From positions 124,001 through 188,000 of IMG/VR virus record IMGVR_UViG_3300047320_000285: a stretch of DNA of 64,000 nucleotides; one strand, 5' to 3'. This document shows, piece after piece, positions 23,692-32,681 of the stretch. The notes beneath the pieces were generated by a model. It was not told where the DNA came from. It saw only the letters and a list, made by a program, of their open reading frames with translations, and made no database searches. A program made the translations under genes and the position numbers. Position 1 is the first letter of the stretch. Every line of letters starts with the position of its first letter. The stretch is from a virus.

Positions 23692-26052
23692 ATGGCGAAC
23701 TCAAACTATTACCAAATCTACATCGGTAAAGTCCTTCAGCTCGCTGCGACCATTGTGATTAAATCGACAGATTTTGCACAAGCAATCAACGCTGGCTTGC
23801 AGGCGCAGGCCATGGCCGCTGGGCTTTCCGCGGATTCGGCGGTCGATCTGACCGATCCGACAACGTGGAAGTACTATATGAATTTGGCAGGCGCGTATCA
23901 TCCGACCGATACCCCGATGCAAGTGGTGTCCATGGATACGCTGGAAACCATCGATTTTACGGTGGCGAACCTCGCAATCCATCGGGCGACCAATCGCGCC
24001 TACCAGTACGGCACCCGCCAGTACAATGAGTTGCTCTCGCTCTACCCGCAACAGGAAATGCTGATCCGCGGCATTCTCTACCCGGTCGATCTGGCGACGG
24101 CGATTGCCGCGGACGACTACACGATTCTGGGCGGTTACCCGGCGGGGCTGGTGGAAGCGAACGAATACACCCTGATCGAGCGTTTGCAGACGTGGATCAA
24201 CGGCACCATGCTGCGCTGGTACAACCGCGCCTACACGGTGTCGGACAATCTGTACTGTGCGGCGCACTGGGGCAAGGTGTATTTGTTTCTCGTCCCGGCG
24301 ATTTTGAACCTGCGCCTCGAGAAGTGTAAAACCAATGAGGCTCATAGTTTTCACGTACGTCAGTATCTGGCCTCGCATGGCGGGCTGGATGCGTTCTTTG
24401 AACAGCTCACCACCGCCCAATCGCTGGCGCTGTATCGCAACATCGCCTACCTCGAACGCCATCCGGGGCAACAGGCGAGCTTTACGTATCTGGTCCGCAA
24501 GCTGCTCACCGAGCGTAACTTGCCGCTGGCCGAGTACGACATGAAGCACGATACGTCACAGATGGATGGCTTTGATCCGGTGCTCTCCGGCACCGAAGGC
24601 AATCGGGGGAGCGACATCCAACCGACCATCTTCTTTGAACGTACCCCGCTGAACTTGGGCTTTAGCTTCGACACGGCCAACATCGCCACACTCGATCAGT
24701 TGCTGACCAAGGAACAGCCCACCGCTCGGGATAACGCAGAGTTTCAGACCGACGTGGAACCTGCGATCCGCTCGCAGATGGCGTACTCGCTGGGTAACAA
24801 GCTCAAGACCAAGGCGCTGGAATCGGCCATGGTGGACTACACCGATGCGTCGCCCTACACGCTCACCTCGACCCTACTCAATCACTGGTTGTGGCTGGCG
24901 CACTCCGGCTACTACACCGCGGTGGTGAATGTGGCCAATCCGGTCACCGGGGAACGGATCGCCTTACCGGCGCTTGACGCATATGCTTTCATGTGGTACG
25001 CGTTCTGCCAGACCATCGGTCTCGTGCTCGATGAGATCCCACCGGTGTTGGCCACCCACGTCCAGCGGATCCCCACGCCCTCGCCGTCGGACCTGATGAG
25101 CGTGGTGGATACCAGCATGGTGGGGATTGACCGCGCCAAGTGGTTGCTCTCGTATCAGCCGGTGATCACCAACATGATCTCCACCGATGCGTTCTACGCC
25201 ATGTGTCAACAGATCTGGCGTGCGGAGAATATCCAAGCCAATATCGTCGCGCTGGAGGAGCATCAGGTTAAACGCGCCTACGTGGATAACATGATGAATC
25301 GCATCTACGCCGATGTGCTGGTGCCGCTGTCGACACCGGGGGATAATTACAAGGCATGGTTTGCCGCGCGCAACATCGATCTGACCGGCTGGTCGAAAGA
25401 TGACTTCGGGCTGGTGTACACGAGTCTGGTGGCCACCGCCACGGGGCAGGACTTGACCACCAATAACTCGGTGGCGGCGTTGCAAAAGGCCATGATCGGG
25501 ATCATGCAACAGCTCTCGTCCTACAGCGTGCAGTACCTTGCGTACATCAACAGCGGGGCGATTGTACCGCTCGACTGGCCGATGGTGCGACTGGGCGACA
25601 TCAACGCCAAGATCTTGGGCGAGTATGAAATCCCCAACCTGAACGTCCGCCTGCTGGACTTTGGCAGTACCTTGCGCCGCGTGCTGAAGCTGCCGATCTG
25701 GTACAACGACTTTGACATGAGCCTGATGGTCAAGGTCAAGGACGGCTACCGTTACGAGATGAAAGACCTGATCCGGTTCGCCAAAGCACCGGCCACGGTG
25801 TACAAGCAGAAGCTGGACATCCCGGTGGACATCACATGGGAGGGTGCGGAAGCCACCAATGATCTGGGGATTTTCCCGGTACTGGGGATCGACCAATATT
25901 TGCAGTTGACCCCGGATCAGCAGCAGAACTTCAAGGATGTGTATGGCTCGTGCTGGACACCTGAGAATCCGCAATATGTACAACTGTCAACGCTCGTGCG
26001 CGCGACGGACCTCAATGGTCTGGTCTACGTGCAGCCGACACAGCAACCCTAG
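23692..26052 (+). CDS. Large virion structural protein
   Basis: 786 residues, ATG start with only a weak ribosome site. No enzymatic motif, signal peptide or membrane helix. It is a large, mostly helical N-terminal region (1-300) followed by mixed alpha/beta. The aromatic-rich, tyrosine-rich composition with many short loops is typical of tail or neck proteins of this phage group. It is transcribed divergently from the portal-like gene, and the next gene is also structural in style, so a role in the neck, tail sheath/terminator or baseplate is likely. I cannot assign it further. Confidence 0.55.
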   Translation: MANSNYYQIYIGKVLQLAATIVIKSTDFAQAINAGLQAQAMAAGLSADSAVDLTDPTTWKYYMNLAGAYHPTDTPMQVVSMDTLETIDFTVANLAIHRATNRAYQYGTRQYNELLSLYPQQEMLIRGILYPVDLATAIAADDYTILGGYPAGLVEANEYTLIERLQTWINGTMLRWYNRAYTVSDNLYCAAHWGKVYLFLVPAILNLRLEKCKTNEAHSFHVRQYLASHGGLDAFFEQLTTAQSLALYRNIAYLERHPGQQASFTYLVRKLLTERNLPLAEYDMKHDTSQMDGFDPVLSGTEGNRGSDIQPTIFFERTPLNLGFSFDTANIATLDQLLTKEQPTARDNAEFQTDVEPAIRSQMAYSLGNKLKTKALESAMVDYTDASPYTLTSTLLNHWLWLAHSGYYTAVVNVANPVTGERIALPALDAYAFMWYAFCQTIGLVLDEIPPVLATHVQRIPTPSPSDLMSVVDTSMVGIDRAKWLLSYQPVITNMISTDAFYAMCQQIWRAENIQANIVALEEHQVKRAYVDNMMNRIYADVLVPLSTPGDNYKAWFAARNIDLTGWSKDDFGLVYTSLVATATGQDLTTNNSVAALQKAMIGIMQQLSSYSVQYLAYINSGAIVPLDWPMVRLGDINAKILGEYEIPNLNVRLLDFGSTLRRVLKLPIWYNDFDMSLMVKVKDGYRYEMKDLIRFAKAPATVYKQKLDIPVDITWEGAEATNDLGIFPVLGIDQYLQLTPDQQQNFKDVYGSCWTPENPQYVQLSTLVRATDLNGLVYVQPTQQP

Positions 26053-26104
26053 CGCGTCAATTGTGTGACGTATCCTGTATAAAACTTTAAGCAAGGACCT
26101 TATT

Positions 26105-26974
26105 GTGAAGCTGATCACAAGAACCGCGTATGGTGGCTTTCTGCAAACCACGCAATTGACGGGGCGACCGTTCGCGTTGGTGCCGAACACCACGCTGAAT
26201 GAAAAGTTTGGCGTACTGTCGGGGCAGATTCCGGCCGCTGGTACGATTCCGTTTCTGGATTATTTCGTGATCGGTAACGGCGGTCACAAGTGGTCCAGCA
26301 CAACCACCACCACGGGCCAGATCATCGGTAAGCCTGAGCCTGTGCAACACCGCGCCACCGATGCGGCGCTCTACAACCAGATCCCGTTCGTCTTGCGCGA
26401 GCCGGGTAATGACCTGACGCAAGCCCAGATGCAGGCGTATCGCATCCGGGTGCCGATCGTCATCGCCGGCGTGAACTACATCGCCTACTACGCCAAGGTG
26501 TTTGACTACACCGGGGTGGCGGCGGCGATGCAACTGATCACCACCAACTCGGATGGCTCGACTACCGTGACGCCATTTGTCCCGGACTCGTCGAACCTGA
26601 ACCCGACCCCGCCCGACTTGTCGAGCACCGGGGTGAACGTGGTGACCGGTCAGTACGTGACGTCCAGCGCGAAGCTGCCGCTGAACCTTACGGCTAATGA
26701 CCAGCAAGAGCTGCTCAATGTCGCCAACATTCTGTACGGCGACCCTGAGCTGGCCATCATCTCCGAAATCGGGCTGTGTTCGGGGGTGGACAAAGTGGTG
26801 GCAGGGGGAGGTTCGGGTCAACCGACGTTCAACTACACCGAGGCTCTCGCCTGCCAGATCGTCTCGTTCTTCAACTCGTTCTACGCGATGGAGTTCGCCG
26901 ACGACGGTATTCAAGTGTTGCTCGATGTCGGCGCAACCGAACCGCTCCTGAAGCTTGCAGGAGTGAACGCGTAA
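26105..26974 (+). CDS. Virion structural protein
   Basis: 289 residues from a GTG start with AAGGAC upstream. Beta-rich N-terminus with FLDYFVIGNGGHKW (about 50-63), then long beta regions and a serine/threonine-rich loop (TTNSDGSTTVTPF, about 144-156). Composition and the IGNGGH motif suggest a tail, head-tail connector or baseplate component. It lies 52 bp after the large structural gene and 10 bp before a RuvC-like gene. No enzymatic signature. Confidence 0.5.
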   Translation: MKLITRTAYGGFLQTTQLTGRPFALVPNTTLNEKFGVLSGQIPAAGTIPFLDYFVIGNGGHKWSSTTTTTGQIIGKPEPVQHRATDAALYNQIPFVLREPGNDLTQAQMQAYRIRVPIVIAGVNYIAYYAKVFDYTGVAAAMQLITTNSDGSTTVTPFVPDSSNLNPTPPDLSSTGVNVVTGQYVTSSAKLPLNLTANDQQELLNVANILYGDPELAIISEIGLCSGVDKVVAGGGSGQPTFNYTEALACQIVSFFNSFYAMEFADDGIQVLLDVGATEPLLKLAGVNA

Positions 26975-26984
26975 GAGGTGTAGC

Positions 26985-27566
26985 ATGCTGGTGATTCCTA
27001 ACACCAGCCCGCTCAGCGCTACCTTGGTCGGTCACGACCCGGGTAGTGATACCTTTGGGGTGGGCATCTTGGAATTCAATATCCTCAGTCTGGAGATTGA
27101 ATCCACCGAGGCGTTCACCCTGAAGGGTGCTAAGCTGGGCCGAGGAACGTGGGACACCGAGCTTCAGGGCGATATGATGGGTCGCATCTGGGCGCTCGAG
27201 GAAGAGTTGGGCCAGATCTATCGTCGGTACAATCCGTTTATGGTTGGCAGTGAATCCCCCTTTATCAGTCGCAAGTTCCCACAAGCGGGGCTGGTGCTGA
27301 CCCGGGTGATGTGCTCGATTCATAACGCGCTGTATGACTACGATCGTTGGAAAGTACTGCACACCTACGAACCGGGCGTCGTCAAGAACGCCGCGGGTGC
27401 GTCAGGCCGTGCAGGTAAAGACCCGGTGAGGGATGCGTTACTGGTCCATCCCGGATTACACTATCGCGGTGACGTGGCCCTCAAAGATCTCGACGAGCAC
27501 TCCATCGACGCGCTCGCGGTGTGTCTGGCCATGTTGCAAGAATTAAGAAAAGAGGCCGGACTATGA
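26985..27566 (+). CDS. RuvC-like Holliday junction resolvase
   Basis: 193 residues, ATG start with GAGGT upstream. The RNase H-fold RuvC pattern is complete: first strand VGHDPGSDTFGVGIL with catalytic Asp18; Glu90 in VGSESPF; the Y-x-P-x-x-VK region as YEPGVVKNAAGASGRAGKD (around 125-145); and the final DEHSIDALAV with His172 and Asp175, the His/Asp pair seen in Thermus RuvC. It would cut branched replication and recombination intermediates before packaging, alongside the RecA-like, SbcC-like and helicase genes in this window. Its stop overlaps the next start (ATGA). Confidence 0.85.
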   Translation: MLVIPNTSPLSATLVGHDPGSDTFGVGILEFNILSLEIESTEAFTLKGAKLGRGTWDTELQGDMMGRIWALEEELGQIYRRYNPFMVGSESPFISRKFPQAGLVLTRVMCSIHNALYDYDRWKVLHTYEPGVVKNAAGASGRAGKDPVRDALLVHPGLHYRGDVALKDLDEHSIDALAVCLAMLQELRKEAGL

Positions 27567-28087
27567 CACTCCAAGTCAAAGCAATTATCGGGGCAGTACT
27601 CTTCGCCATTATCGCCGGGCTCGGCTGGTTTGGCTACCACATGGTCCACGTGTGGGCGGATCAGAAAATGATTACCGGTGAGCAAACCACGGTGATCAAG
27701 GATCAGAGCCAGACGATCCAGCTCAACGCCTCGAGCGCGGCGATCACGGACGCGGCCACTGCCAACGCGGCGAGTCAAGCGCAAGCGGTGCAAGACACCC
27801 AAGGCAAGATCGATCAGTCGACCGAAGCCCAGATCAAGAACTTGGCGCAGCAGTATGCCGGCCAAACGATGACGCCGAACGTGACTTACACGCCCGTCAC
27901 GCCGAGCACGGCGAGCCCCGCACCGAAACCGGTCCCAGTTACCGTACCTGCAACCACACCCAGCCAACCGACCCCTTACGAGGTCGCGGTCAGTCAAGTG
28001 CGCATCACGGGCGTGTGGCAAACCTACTGTGCAGGCAATCCCTCGGACCCGGACTGCCAAGGCGTCCCGGCGCCGCAAGCCCAGTAG
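27563..28087 (+). CDS. Probable i-spanin (Rz-like inner membrane protein)
   Basis: 174 residues from the ATG at 27563, which overlaps the stop of the resolvase gene; an in-frame GTG-type extension to 27521 is unlikely. One N-terminal transmembrane helix (AIIGAVLFAIIAGLGWFGYHM, about 7-27) with cytoplasmic N-terminus, a periplasmic helical region (about 30-100), then a proline-rich linker and a short C-terminal segment with two cysteines (YCAGNPSDPDC). Together with the lipoprotein 25 bp downstream it has the layout of a two-component spanin pair that fuses inner and outer membranes in the last step of lysis. No sequence identity to a known Rz was shown. Confidence 0.55.
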   Translation: MTLQVKAIIGAVLFAIIAGLGWFGYHMVHVWADQKMITGEQTTVIKDQSQTIQLNASSAAITDAATANAASQAQAVQDTQGKIDQSTEAQIKNLAQQYAGQTMTPNVTYTPVTPSTASPAPKPVPVTVPATTPSQPTPYEVAVSQVRITGVWQTYCAGNPSDPDCQGVPAPQAQ

Positions 28088-28112
28088 CGACACTACTTTA
28101 CAAGGATGGATC

Positions 28113-28448
28113 ATGAAAAAAACCATACTGAGCGCGCTATGCGTAGCGATGCTCGCGGGGTGTGCTGGGAACATTCAGTACGTGGATAAGCCAGTGTATG
28201 TGCCGATTCCAAAAGCTTTGCTGGGGACCTGCAAGACCGAAGCGCCGCCGGGTCGCGGCACGTATCCTACACTGTCATGGCCGGATAAGGAACAGGCATG
28301 GACGACGTATTCGACCAAACAGATCAACGACAACACGACCTGCAACGCTCGGAGCGCGCAGCTGATCCAGTGGGACAGTCAACAACAGGCACTGTACAGC
28401 GGAGCAAGCGCGCCGGCAGCCGCCTCCGCTCCCGGGGTGGCAAAGTGA
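28113..28448 (+). CDS. Probable o-spanin (Rz1-like outer membrane lipoprotein)
   Basis: 111 residues, ATG start with AAGGATGGA upstream. Signal peptide MKKTILSALCVAMLAG followed by lipobox cysteine (LAGC, Cys17). The mature protein starts with a proline-rich stretch (KPVYVPIPKALLGTC), has a central W/P/D region, and ends with a cysteine and helical segment (CNARSAQLIQWDSQQQAL) as in many phage o-spanins. Pairing with the preceding membrane protein supports a spanin complex. The alternative is an unrelated phage lipoprotein. Confidence 0.6.
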   Translation: MKKTILSALCVAMLAGCAGNIQYVDKPVYVPIPKALLGTCKTEAPPGRGTYPTLSWPDKEQAWTTYSTKQINDNTTCNARSAQLIQWDSQQQALYSGASAPAAASAPGVAK

Positions 28449-28453
28449 ATCTG

Positions 28454-28906
28454 ATGGCGACAGTGCTGACCGATATCAACGATGACGCGCTGGTGCTTAA
28501 TCACAAGTCACCCGAGTCCGCCATGGCTCGGCTGGTGCGGGAATACGGCACATACTCCCAGCGCATCGACCGGCTGCCAGACATGTGCGCCACCTCCACG
28601 GGCAAGGATTTGAAAACGGCCATTCTCACGATGGCGCCGGAAGATCAGATCAAACTTGCCTATCACTATTACCTCAATACGGGCACACTGGAAGATGACC
28701 AAGCCGAGGAGGTGGAAGAGCGCAAGCTCAAACACTTCGTCGTGAGGATCATCGTGATCGTCGCGGCTGCGATGGTGCTGCTGCTCGTCGGTGGCGCAGT
28801 GGTCTACACGCACCAGTGCGCCTCAGAAACCGGTGAGCCCGTAATCAATGGTTTCTTGTCGACTGCCGCTGAGATCGCCAAGATTCTGTTGTCTTTTGGA
28901 GAATGA
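28454..28906 (+). CDS. Single-pass membrane protein, possible holin-type
   Basis: 150 residues from the ATG at 28454; a GTG at 28445 overlapping the previous stop (GTGA) is an alternative. A soluble helical N-terminal domain (1-95) is followed by one strong transmembrane helix (VVRIIVIVAAAMVLLLVGGAVVY, about 99-121) and a short C-terminal amphipathic helix (FLSTAAEIAKILLSF). It directly follows the probable spanin pair, so a lysis role such as holin or antiholin is worth considering, but one membrane span and a large soluble domain are not typical. Function open. Confidence 0.5.
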   Translation: MATVLTDINDDALVLNHKSPESAMARLVREYGTYSQRIDRLPDMCATSTGKDLKTAILTMAPEDQIKLAYHYYLNTGTLEDDQAEEVEERKLKHFVVRIIVIVAAAMVLLLVGGAVVYTHQCASETGEPVINGFLSTAAEIAKILLSFGE

Positions 28907-28909
28907 CCG

Positions 28910-29878
28910 ATGGCTTCCTTGATGCGCCGAGCGCTTGAGAGCGAACTTGTACACCCGGACTCAGCACCGGAAGATGATGACATGATGGTGCTGTTCCAGA
29001 CGCATTTCCCCGAGCACTTCGGTGGGGCGTCTGCTTACTCGCTGGAAGAGCGTTCGGACGGCAAGGCAGGCGATGAATTCGAGCACACGATCTACGCCAA
29101 GCTCACCGACCCGAGCCAGCTCAACCAGTCGAAATCGATGGAGCACCACTCGCAGTGGGAGATCCGCGTCGAGAAGACCGAAAAGAACGCTGGCAAGGGT
29201 TCGTTTCGCGTGCGTAAGACGTGGGTCGACGGTGGCGACCCCGACTACGTCGCCGTGTTGAAGATTCCGCTCGATCCGAATGGCAGCAATGCCAAGAAGA
29301 AAGAGATCCCGATTCCGGCCACGGAAGACTGGTTTATCGGTTTGCAGTTCTTGGCCGATCAGGGCATGATCAAGGATCGTTACCACTTTCCGATCATCGG
29401 TTCCGATCTGGTCTGGGAAGTCGACTGCTATCCGAAAGAAGGCGGTGGCTACCACGAGTGGGTGAAGATCGATCTGGAAGTCAAGGACTTGAGCGCGCCG
29501 TTGCCCGAGTTCCCGATCCAGTTCGAAGAGATCATCCTGCCGGTGGGCGTGGGTAAGCTCAGCAAGGAAGAGCACGATGCGCAAGTCTCCAAGCTGTACG
29601 ACGAGTGCTTTATTTCGCCCAATCCGTTCAAGTCGGGCGCGATCCGCAAGCAGGTCGAACAGACCGGTGTGAACTTGGGCGACGGTGAGGACAGCCAGAC
29701 GCCGCAAGGCGGTGAGCAGCAGCCCGCTCAGACCAACCCACCGGCTGCGCCCAAAGAGGACAACGCGGACACCGAAGGCAAGGAAGGCGGCACCCAAGAT
29801 AAGGAAGGCGTGGAAGACGCGTCGACTGAATCCGGTGGTGACGGCTCCGATGCGGCCGGTGCTTCGGGTGAGCCTTGA
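28910..29878 (+). CDS. Protein with a CYTH-like domain and acidic tail
   Basis: 322 residues, ATG start with GGAG upstream. Residues about 45-225 follow the order of a CYTH/triphosphate tunnel domain: an E-x-E near FEHTIYAKL, GSFRVRKTW, VAVLKIPL, KEIPIP, IKDRYHFPI, WEVDCYP, WVKIDLEV and LPEFP. In known members these strands line a charged tunnel that binds triphosphates. The classical E-x-E-x-K start is not fully kept, so activity is uncertain. Residues 245-322 are a disordered, acidic, Q/P/E/D/G-rich tail. It may be an internal or decorative virion protein or a nucleotide-handling enzyme. The fold call is by pattern only. Confidence 0.5.
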   Translation: MASLMRRALESELVHPDSAPEDDDMMVLFQTHFPEHFGGASAYSLEERSDGKAGDEFEHTIYAKLTDPSQLNQSKSMEHHSQWEIRVEKTEKNAGKGSFRVRKTWVDGGDPDYVAVLKIPLDPNGSNAKKKEIPIPATEDWFIGLQFLADQGMIKDRYHFPIIGSDLVWEVDCYPKEGGGYHEWVKIDLEVKDLSAPLPEFPIQFEEIILPVGVGKLSKEEHDAQVSKLYDECFISPNPFKSGAIRKQVEQTGVNLGDGEDSQTPQGGEQQPAQTNPPAAPKEDNADTEGKEGGTQDKEGVEDASTESGGDGSDAAGASGEP

Positions 29879-29907
29879 GCGAGTCGTACTGAGAACGCTG
29901 TAGAAGC

Positions 29908-29954
29908 GTCATAACGCCCTCAGCCGCCCTGACGGGTAGCTGAGGGCTTATGCC
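29908..29954. terminator. GGCATA-family bidirectional terminator
   Basis: Inner stem GCCCTCAGC (29916-29924) / GCTGAGGGC (29939-29947) with a further CCC/GGG inside; outer GTCATAA (29908-29914) / TTATGCC (29948-29954) with one mismatch. Between convergent genes. Confidence 0.8.
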
Positions 29955-29978
29955 GGTTACCAGCGGCGTGGCGGGGCC

Positions 29979-30479
29979 TTAGGGCGCTTCCACGAATCCT
30001 TCTAGTTCGATCTGGCTCACTGACTGGGTGAGAGCGAGGACCAGCGGATCGGCCACTCCCTCACCATGATAGCAGAGCGAGCCCGGCTGGAAGGTGATCG
30101 TCAGCGGATTGACCAGCGCAAGGTACGTGTAGTTGACCAGATCAGCCTGCGTCCACTGCGTCCCGTAGTACGCATTGAGACTGGGGAGCAACTCGTAGGT
30201 GGTAATCGGGAAGACTGGGACGTTAATACCGGTCCCCACCGGCGTGATTTCATCCAGCCCCACCCGTCGGTACATAAAACCCGTGTCACCTTGGTAGCGC
30301 TTGGCCGTGTCGGGGACAGAGATCGGAATGAAGGTATTGGGGTCACCCGGCGTATCGGCCGTCGCGTCCAGCGCTTGGGGTGACCCAAACTCCACCTCCG
30401 CTTCGTTAAAGCGGATCCCGTTGCTAAAGAAGATCAGGTCGAGCAGAATGTCTTTGGCGGCTTTATTCAGGTCATACAT
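29979..30479 (-). CDS. Tail-fibre-cluster structural protein
   Basis: 166 residues, ATG start. Beta-rich, with several PIS/PIT turns and aromatic residues (YLALVNPLTITFQPGSL, about 123-139), no membrane segment and no enzymatic motif. Last gene of a minus-strand block of fibre genes (34505 to 29979), so probably a fibre-associated or baseplate-proximal protein. Identity not recognised. Confidence 0.5.
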   Translation of the reverse strand: MYDLNKAAKDILLDLIFFSNGIRFNEAEVEFGSPQALDATADTPGDPNTFIPISVPDTAKRYQGDTGFMYRRVGLDEITPVGTGINVPVFPITTYELLPSLNAYYGTQWTQADLVNYTYLALVNPLTITFQPGSLCYHGEGVADPLVLALTQSVSQIELEGFVEAP

Positions 30480-30497
30480 AACGGTCCTTCACACAAG

Positions 30498-30506
30498 GCA
30501 TAAAAG
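30498..30506 (-). promoter_or_regulatory. Possible late promoter CTTTTATGC
   Basis: On the minus strand CTTTTATGCC lies about 20 bp before the ATG at 30479. It could equally be one arm of a degenerate GGCATA-type element. Confidence 0.25.
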
Positions 30507-30510
30507 GTAC

Positions 30511-30549
30511 AACCGATTCCCCACGTGCGGCTGGTGTGAGAAATCGGTT
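30511..30549 (-). terminator. Hairpin between fibre genes
   Basis: AACCGATT (30511-30518) pairs with AATCGGTT (30542-30549); long loop. Directly downstream of the minus-strand gene ending at 30554. Confidence 0.5.
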
Positions 30550-30553
30550 GGTC

Positions 30554-31063
30554 TTAAGGATTGGCAGTCAGCATGATGTTGACCACGACATCAGTGGCAC
30601 CACCCCACGGGTTATCGTCGAAGTGCGCGATACACGCGAAGTTAGGCACCGGTGCGCCCGTCTGGATCGACACGTTCGAGCGTCCCGACACCTTGGCGAT
30701 GCCGGTGCTCCAGCTGGAGTACGCATTGAGGTTGCTCACCGGCGGATAGACCTGCGTGTACGAGCGCAGGCCCGGTCCATGGTCACCGTTAAAGTCATGC
30801 GGATTGAACGCCCCGGTCTGGAAGTTCACGTCTACCGAGCCATTGCGGTCCACGTACACATGAATCTGGGCGAAGACCACATTGTTAATCGGCACCAGAT
30901 GCGTCTTGCCGTACCAGAAACTCCACGCGAAACGGCCACCCGAGCCGACCCCGGCCAGCCCCGACAGCGCGCTGGAACCGGCGTTGTAACGCTGGGGAAT
31001 ACCGATCCCGCACTCAAGCATCGCCTGACCCATGCTGATGGGTCCGGAACTTTGCATGGTCAT
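30554..31063 (-). CDS. Glycine/serine-rich fibre-associated protein
   Basis: 169 residues, ATG start with GGAGG on the minus strand, 3 bp after the S74-type fibre gene. Glycine-, asparagine- and aromatic-rich with no hydrophobic core segment long enough for a membrane. Beta-sheet character, e.g. VVFAQIHVYVDRNGSVDVNF (about 62-81). It could be a fibre tip or adhesin, since small proteins of this style often sit just after a large fibre gene. Function inferred from position. Confidence 0.5.
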   Translation of the reverse strand: MTMQSSGPISMGQAMLECGIGIPQRYNAGSSALSGLAGVGSGGRFAWSFWYGKTHLVPINNVVFAQIHVYVDRNGSVDVNFQTGAFNPHDFNGDHGPGLRSYTQVYPPVSNLNAYSSWSTGIAKVSGRSNVSIQTGAPVPNFACIAHFDDNPWGGATDVVVNIMLTANP

Positions 31064-31066
31064 GGC

Positions 31067-32626
31067 TTAGACCTCCGCGTACTGGTACAGATTGATCTCG
31101 CTTTCCAGTTGATCCAGCTCCTGCTGGGCGGCGCCTTCGACGGCGTCCTTCAGGCCCAGATGCTCCAGCAAGATATCCAGCTTCAGATCCGACTCACGAA
31201 TCGCTTCGTTAAGCAGGGCGCAATACTTATCGTACTGGATCGTCAGATAGTTCTTGCCCGACTTGGACTTGCCGGTCACAGGGTCACGGTCAAACGGCGC
31301 CAGCCCGACGATTTCTGGACAGACCTTTTGCACCTGCTGCGCAATAAAGCCTTGGTAGTCGCGGTCTTCCATGCCCAGCTCGAGTTGCCACTGCGGCGTG
31401 TACTGATACACGATCCCCCACACCGCCTTGACTTTCTTGAGCGCGTCCTTGATGCGACCGAAACGATGCTTGAGTCGACCGTCAGAGTTGAACGCCCAGA
31501 TGTCATTGGCCGAGAACATCGTCCCGTTGGCGAAGATGTCCCAGAACGACACCGACTGGTTGACACCGGTCTGCGCGTACGGCCCATTCGGTGCTTTACC
31601 GTTAATCTGGTTTTGCAGGTTGGCGATGTTGTTGTTGAACTCCGTCTGGGCAATCAGGCCACCCAAGTCGGTCGAATCCACCGTAGCCCGCAACCGGGTA
31701 CCGTCCCACCCCAGCTTGACCTTGTTGTTGCCCTGACTGACACCCCCGCCTTGCTGCACCGGCGTAAAGCCCAGTGTCACCGTGGCAATCGCGGCTGCAA
31801 TCGCCGCTTGCGTTTGTGCAATGGTCCACGCCCCCACTTGTGCTGCTGTGGTGTTGTGCGGGTTGGCGGTGTTGCCGACGTGGTTAGCCAGACTCAGCGA
31901 GATCGCATTGGTGATGGCATCGGCCTGCGGGATCGTGTAGACATTCAACTGACTCGCCGAGACTCTGTGCGGGTTGTCGAAGTCGTTCACGTGCGCGGTG
32001 AGCTGCGCCTGAATCCCATTGGCCGTGCCTTGCAGCTGCGCAATCGCGGTGTCGATGTAGGCGTAGATGATGTCGTGCGACGCTTGGTCACCGATCTCGA
32101 TCGCATCGCGAATCCGGTCGAGCGCGTGCACCACGTACTCGAAGCCGTACACGTCACCGATATCGTGCAAGTGCTTGGAGGGCGGGAACTCACTGGGCTT
32201 GCCAATGATGTCGCCCCATGCCACCGGCCGGTTATCCAGCCCCAGCGCATCGATCATCTGGATGATGGCCTGTGCACTGGTGCCGTACGGGCCGCCGAGG
32301 GTCTGGTAGTTGATCGTGACGTTGTTGGACACCGCCGGATCGGTGATCATGATGATCGCACAGATCTCCTGACCATAGCGTTCCGAGGGCAGTTCGTAAT
32401 ATTCGCACGCGTAGTACTGCTGGACGGTCCCGTTGGAGCCGTCGGTCAGCAGCTGGCCGTTGGCCGCATCGTAGACCTTCAGGCTGGCCGTGAAGAAGCC
32501 GCCATAATTCGGCGCAATCGCCCGGAAGGTTCGATTGGCAATCAGCGCATGCGGCTCATTCTGAACGAGGTTGTTCGGATTCACCCCGGTCGGATCGAGC
32601 GGATACTGAATGACTAAAGGCGTCAT
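31067..32626 (-). CDS. Tail fibre with S74 intramolecular chaperone
   Basis: 519 residues, ATG start. The N-terminal 140 residues share features with the next fibre gene (YQTLGG, a PPSKHLHD motif, VVHALDRI), a probable virion-attachment domain. The middle holds fibre repeats of the NPH-x-x-T/S-A-x-Q-x-G type (FDNPHRVSASQLN, TANPHNTTAAQVG). The C-terminal part (about 375-519) begins SDGRLKHRFGRIKDALKKV and continues GFIAQQVQKVCPEIV, the hallmarks of the S74 endosialidase-type chaperone that trimerises fibres and then cuts itself off at the serine. It mediates host attachment. Confidence 0.85.
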   Translation of the reverse strand: MTPLVIQYPLDPTGVNPNNLVQNEPHALIANRTFRAIAPNYGGFFTASLKVYDAANGQLLTDGSNGTVQQYYACEYYELPSERYGQEICAIIMITDPAVSNNVTINYQTLGGPYGTSAQAIIQMIDALGLDNRPVAWGDIIGKPSEFPPSKHLHDIGDVYGFEYVVHALDRIRDAIEIGDQASHDIIYAYIDTAIAQLQGTANGIQAQLTAHVNDFDNPHRVSASQLNVYTIPQADAITNAISLSLANHVGNTANPHNTTAAQVGAWTIAQTQAAIAAAIATVTLGFTPVQQGGGVSQGNNKVKLGWDGTRLRATVDSTDLGGLIAQTEFNNNIANLQNQINGKAPNGPYAQTGVNQSVSFWDIFANGTMFSANDIWAFNSDGRLKHRFGRIKDALKKVKAVWGIVYQYTPQWQLELGMEDRDYQGFIAQQVQKVCPEIVGLAPFDRDPVTGKSKSGKNYLTIQYDKYCALLNEAIRESDLKLDILLEHLGLKDAVEGAAQQELDQLESEINLYQYAEV

Positions 32627-32654
32627 GAAGAAGACTCCGTGTTATTTGCTCGCC

Positions 32655-32676
32655 CGGAGACCGTAGTCCCCGGGAC
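32655..32676 (-). terminator. Hairpin between the two long fibre genes
   Basis: CCCGGAGAC (32655-32663) pairs with GTCCCCGGG (32668-32676), one mismatch, loop CGTA. Positioned just before the start of the downstream S74 fibre gene. Confidence 0.5.
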
Positions 32677-32681
32677 CGACA

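Noticed and set aside
30536-32617. A 693-codon plus-strand frame across the fibre genes
   Set aside because: Same shadow effect. The minus-strand frames contain recognisable fibre repeats and an S74 domain, so the plus-strand frame is not real.
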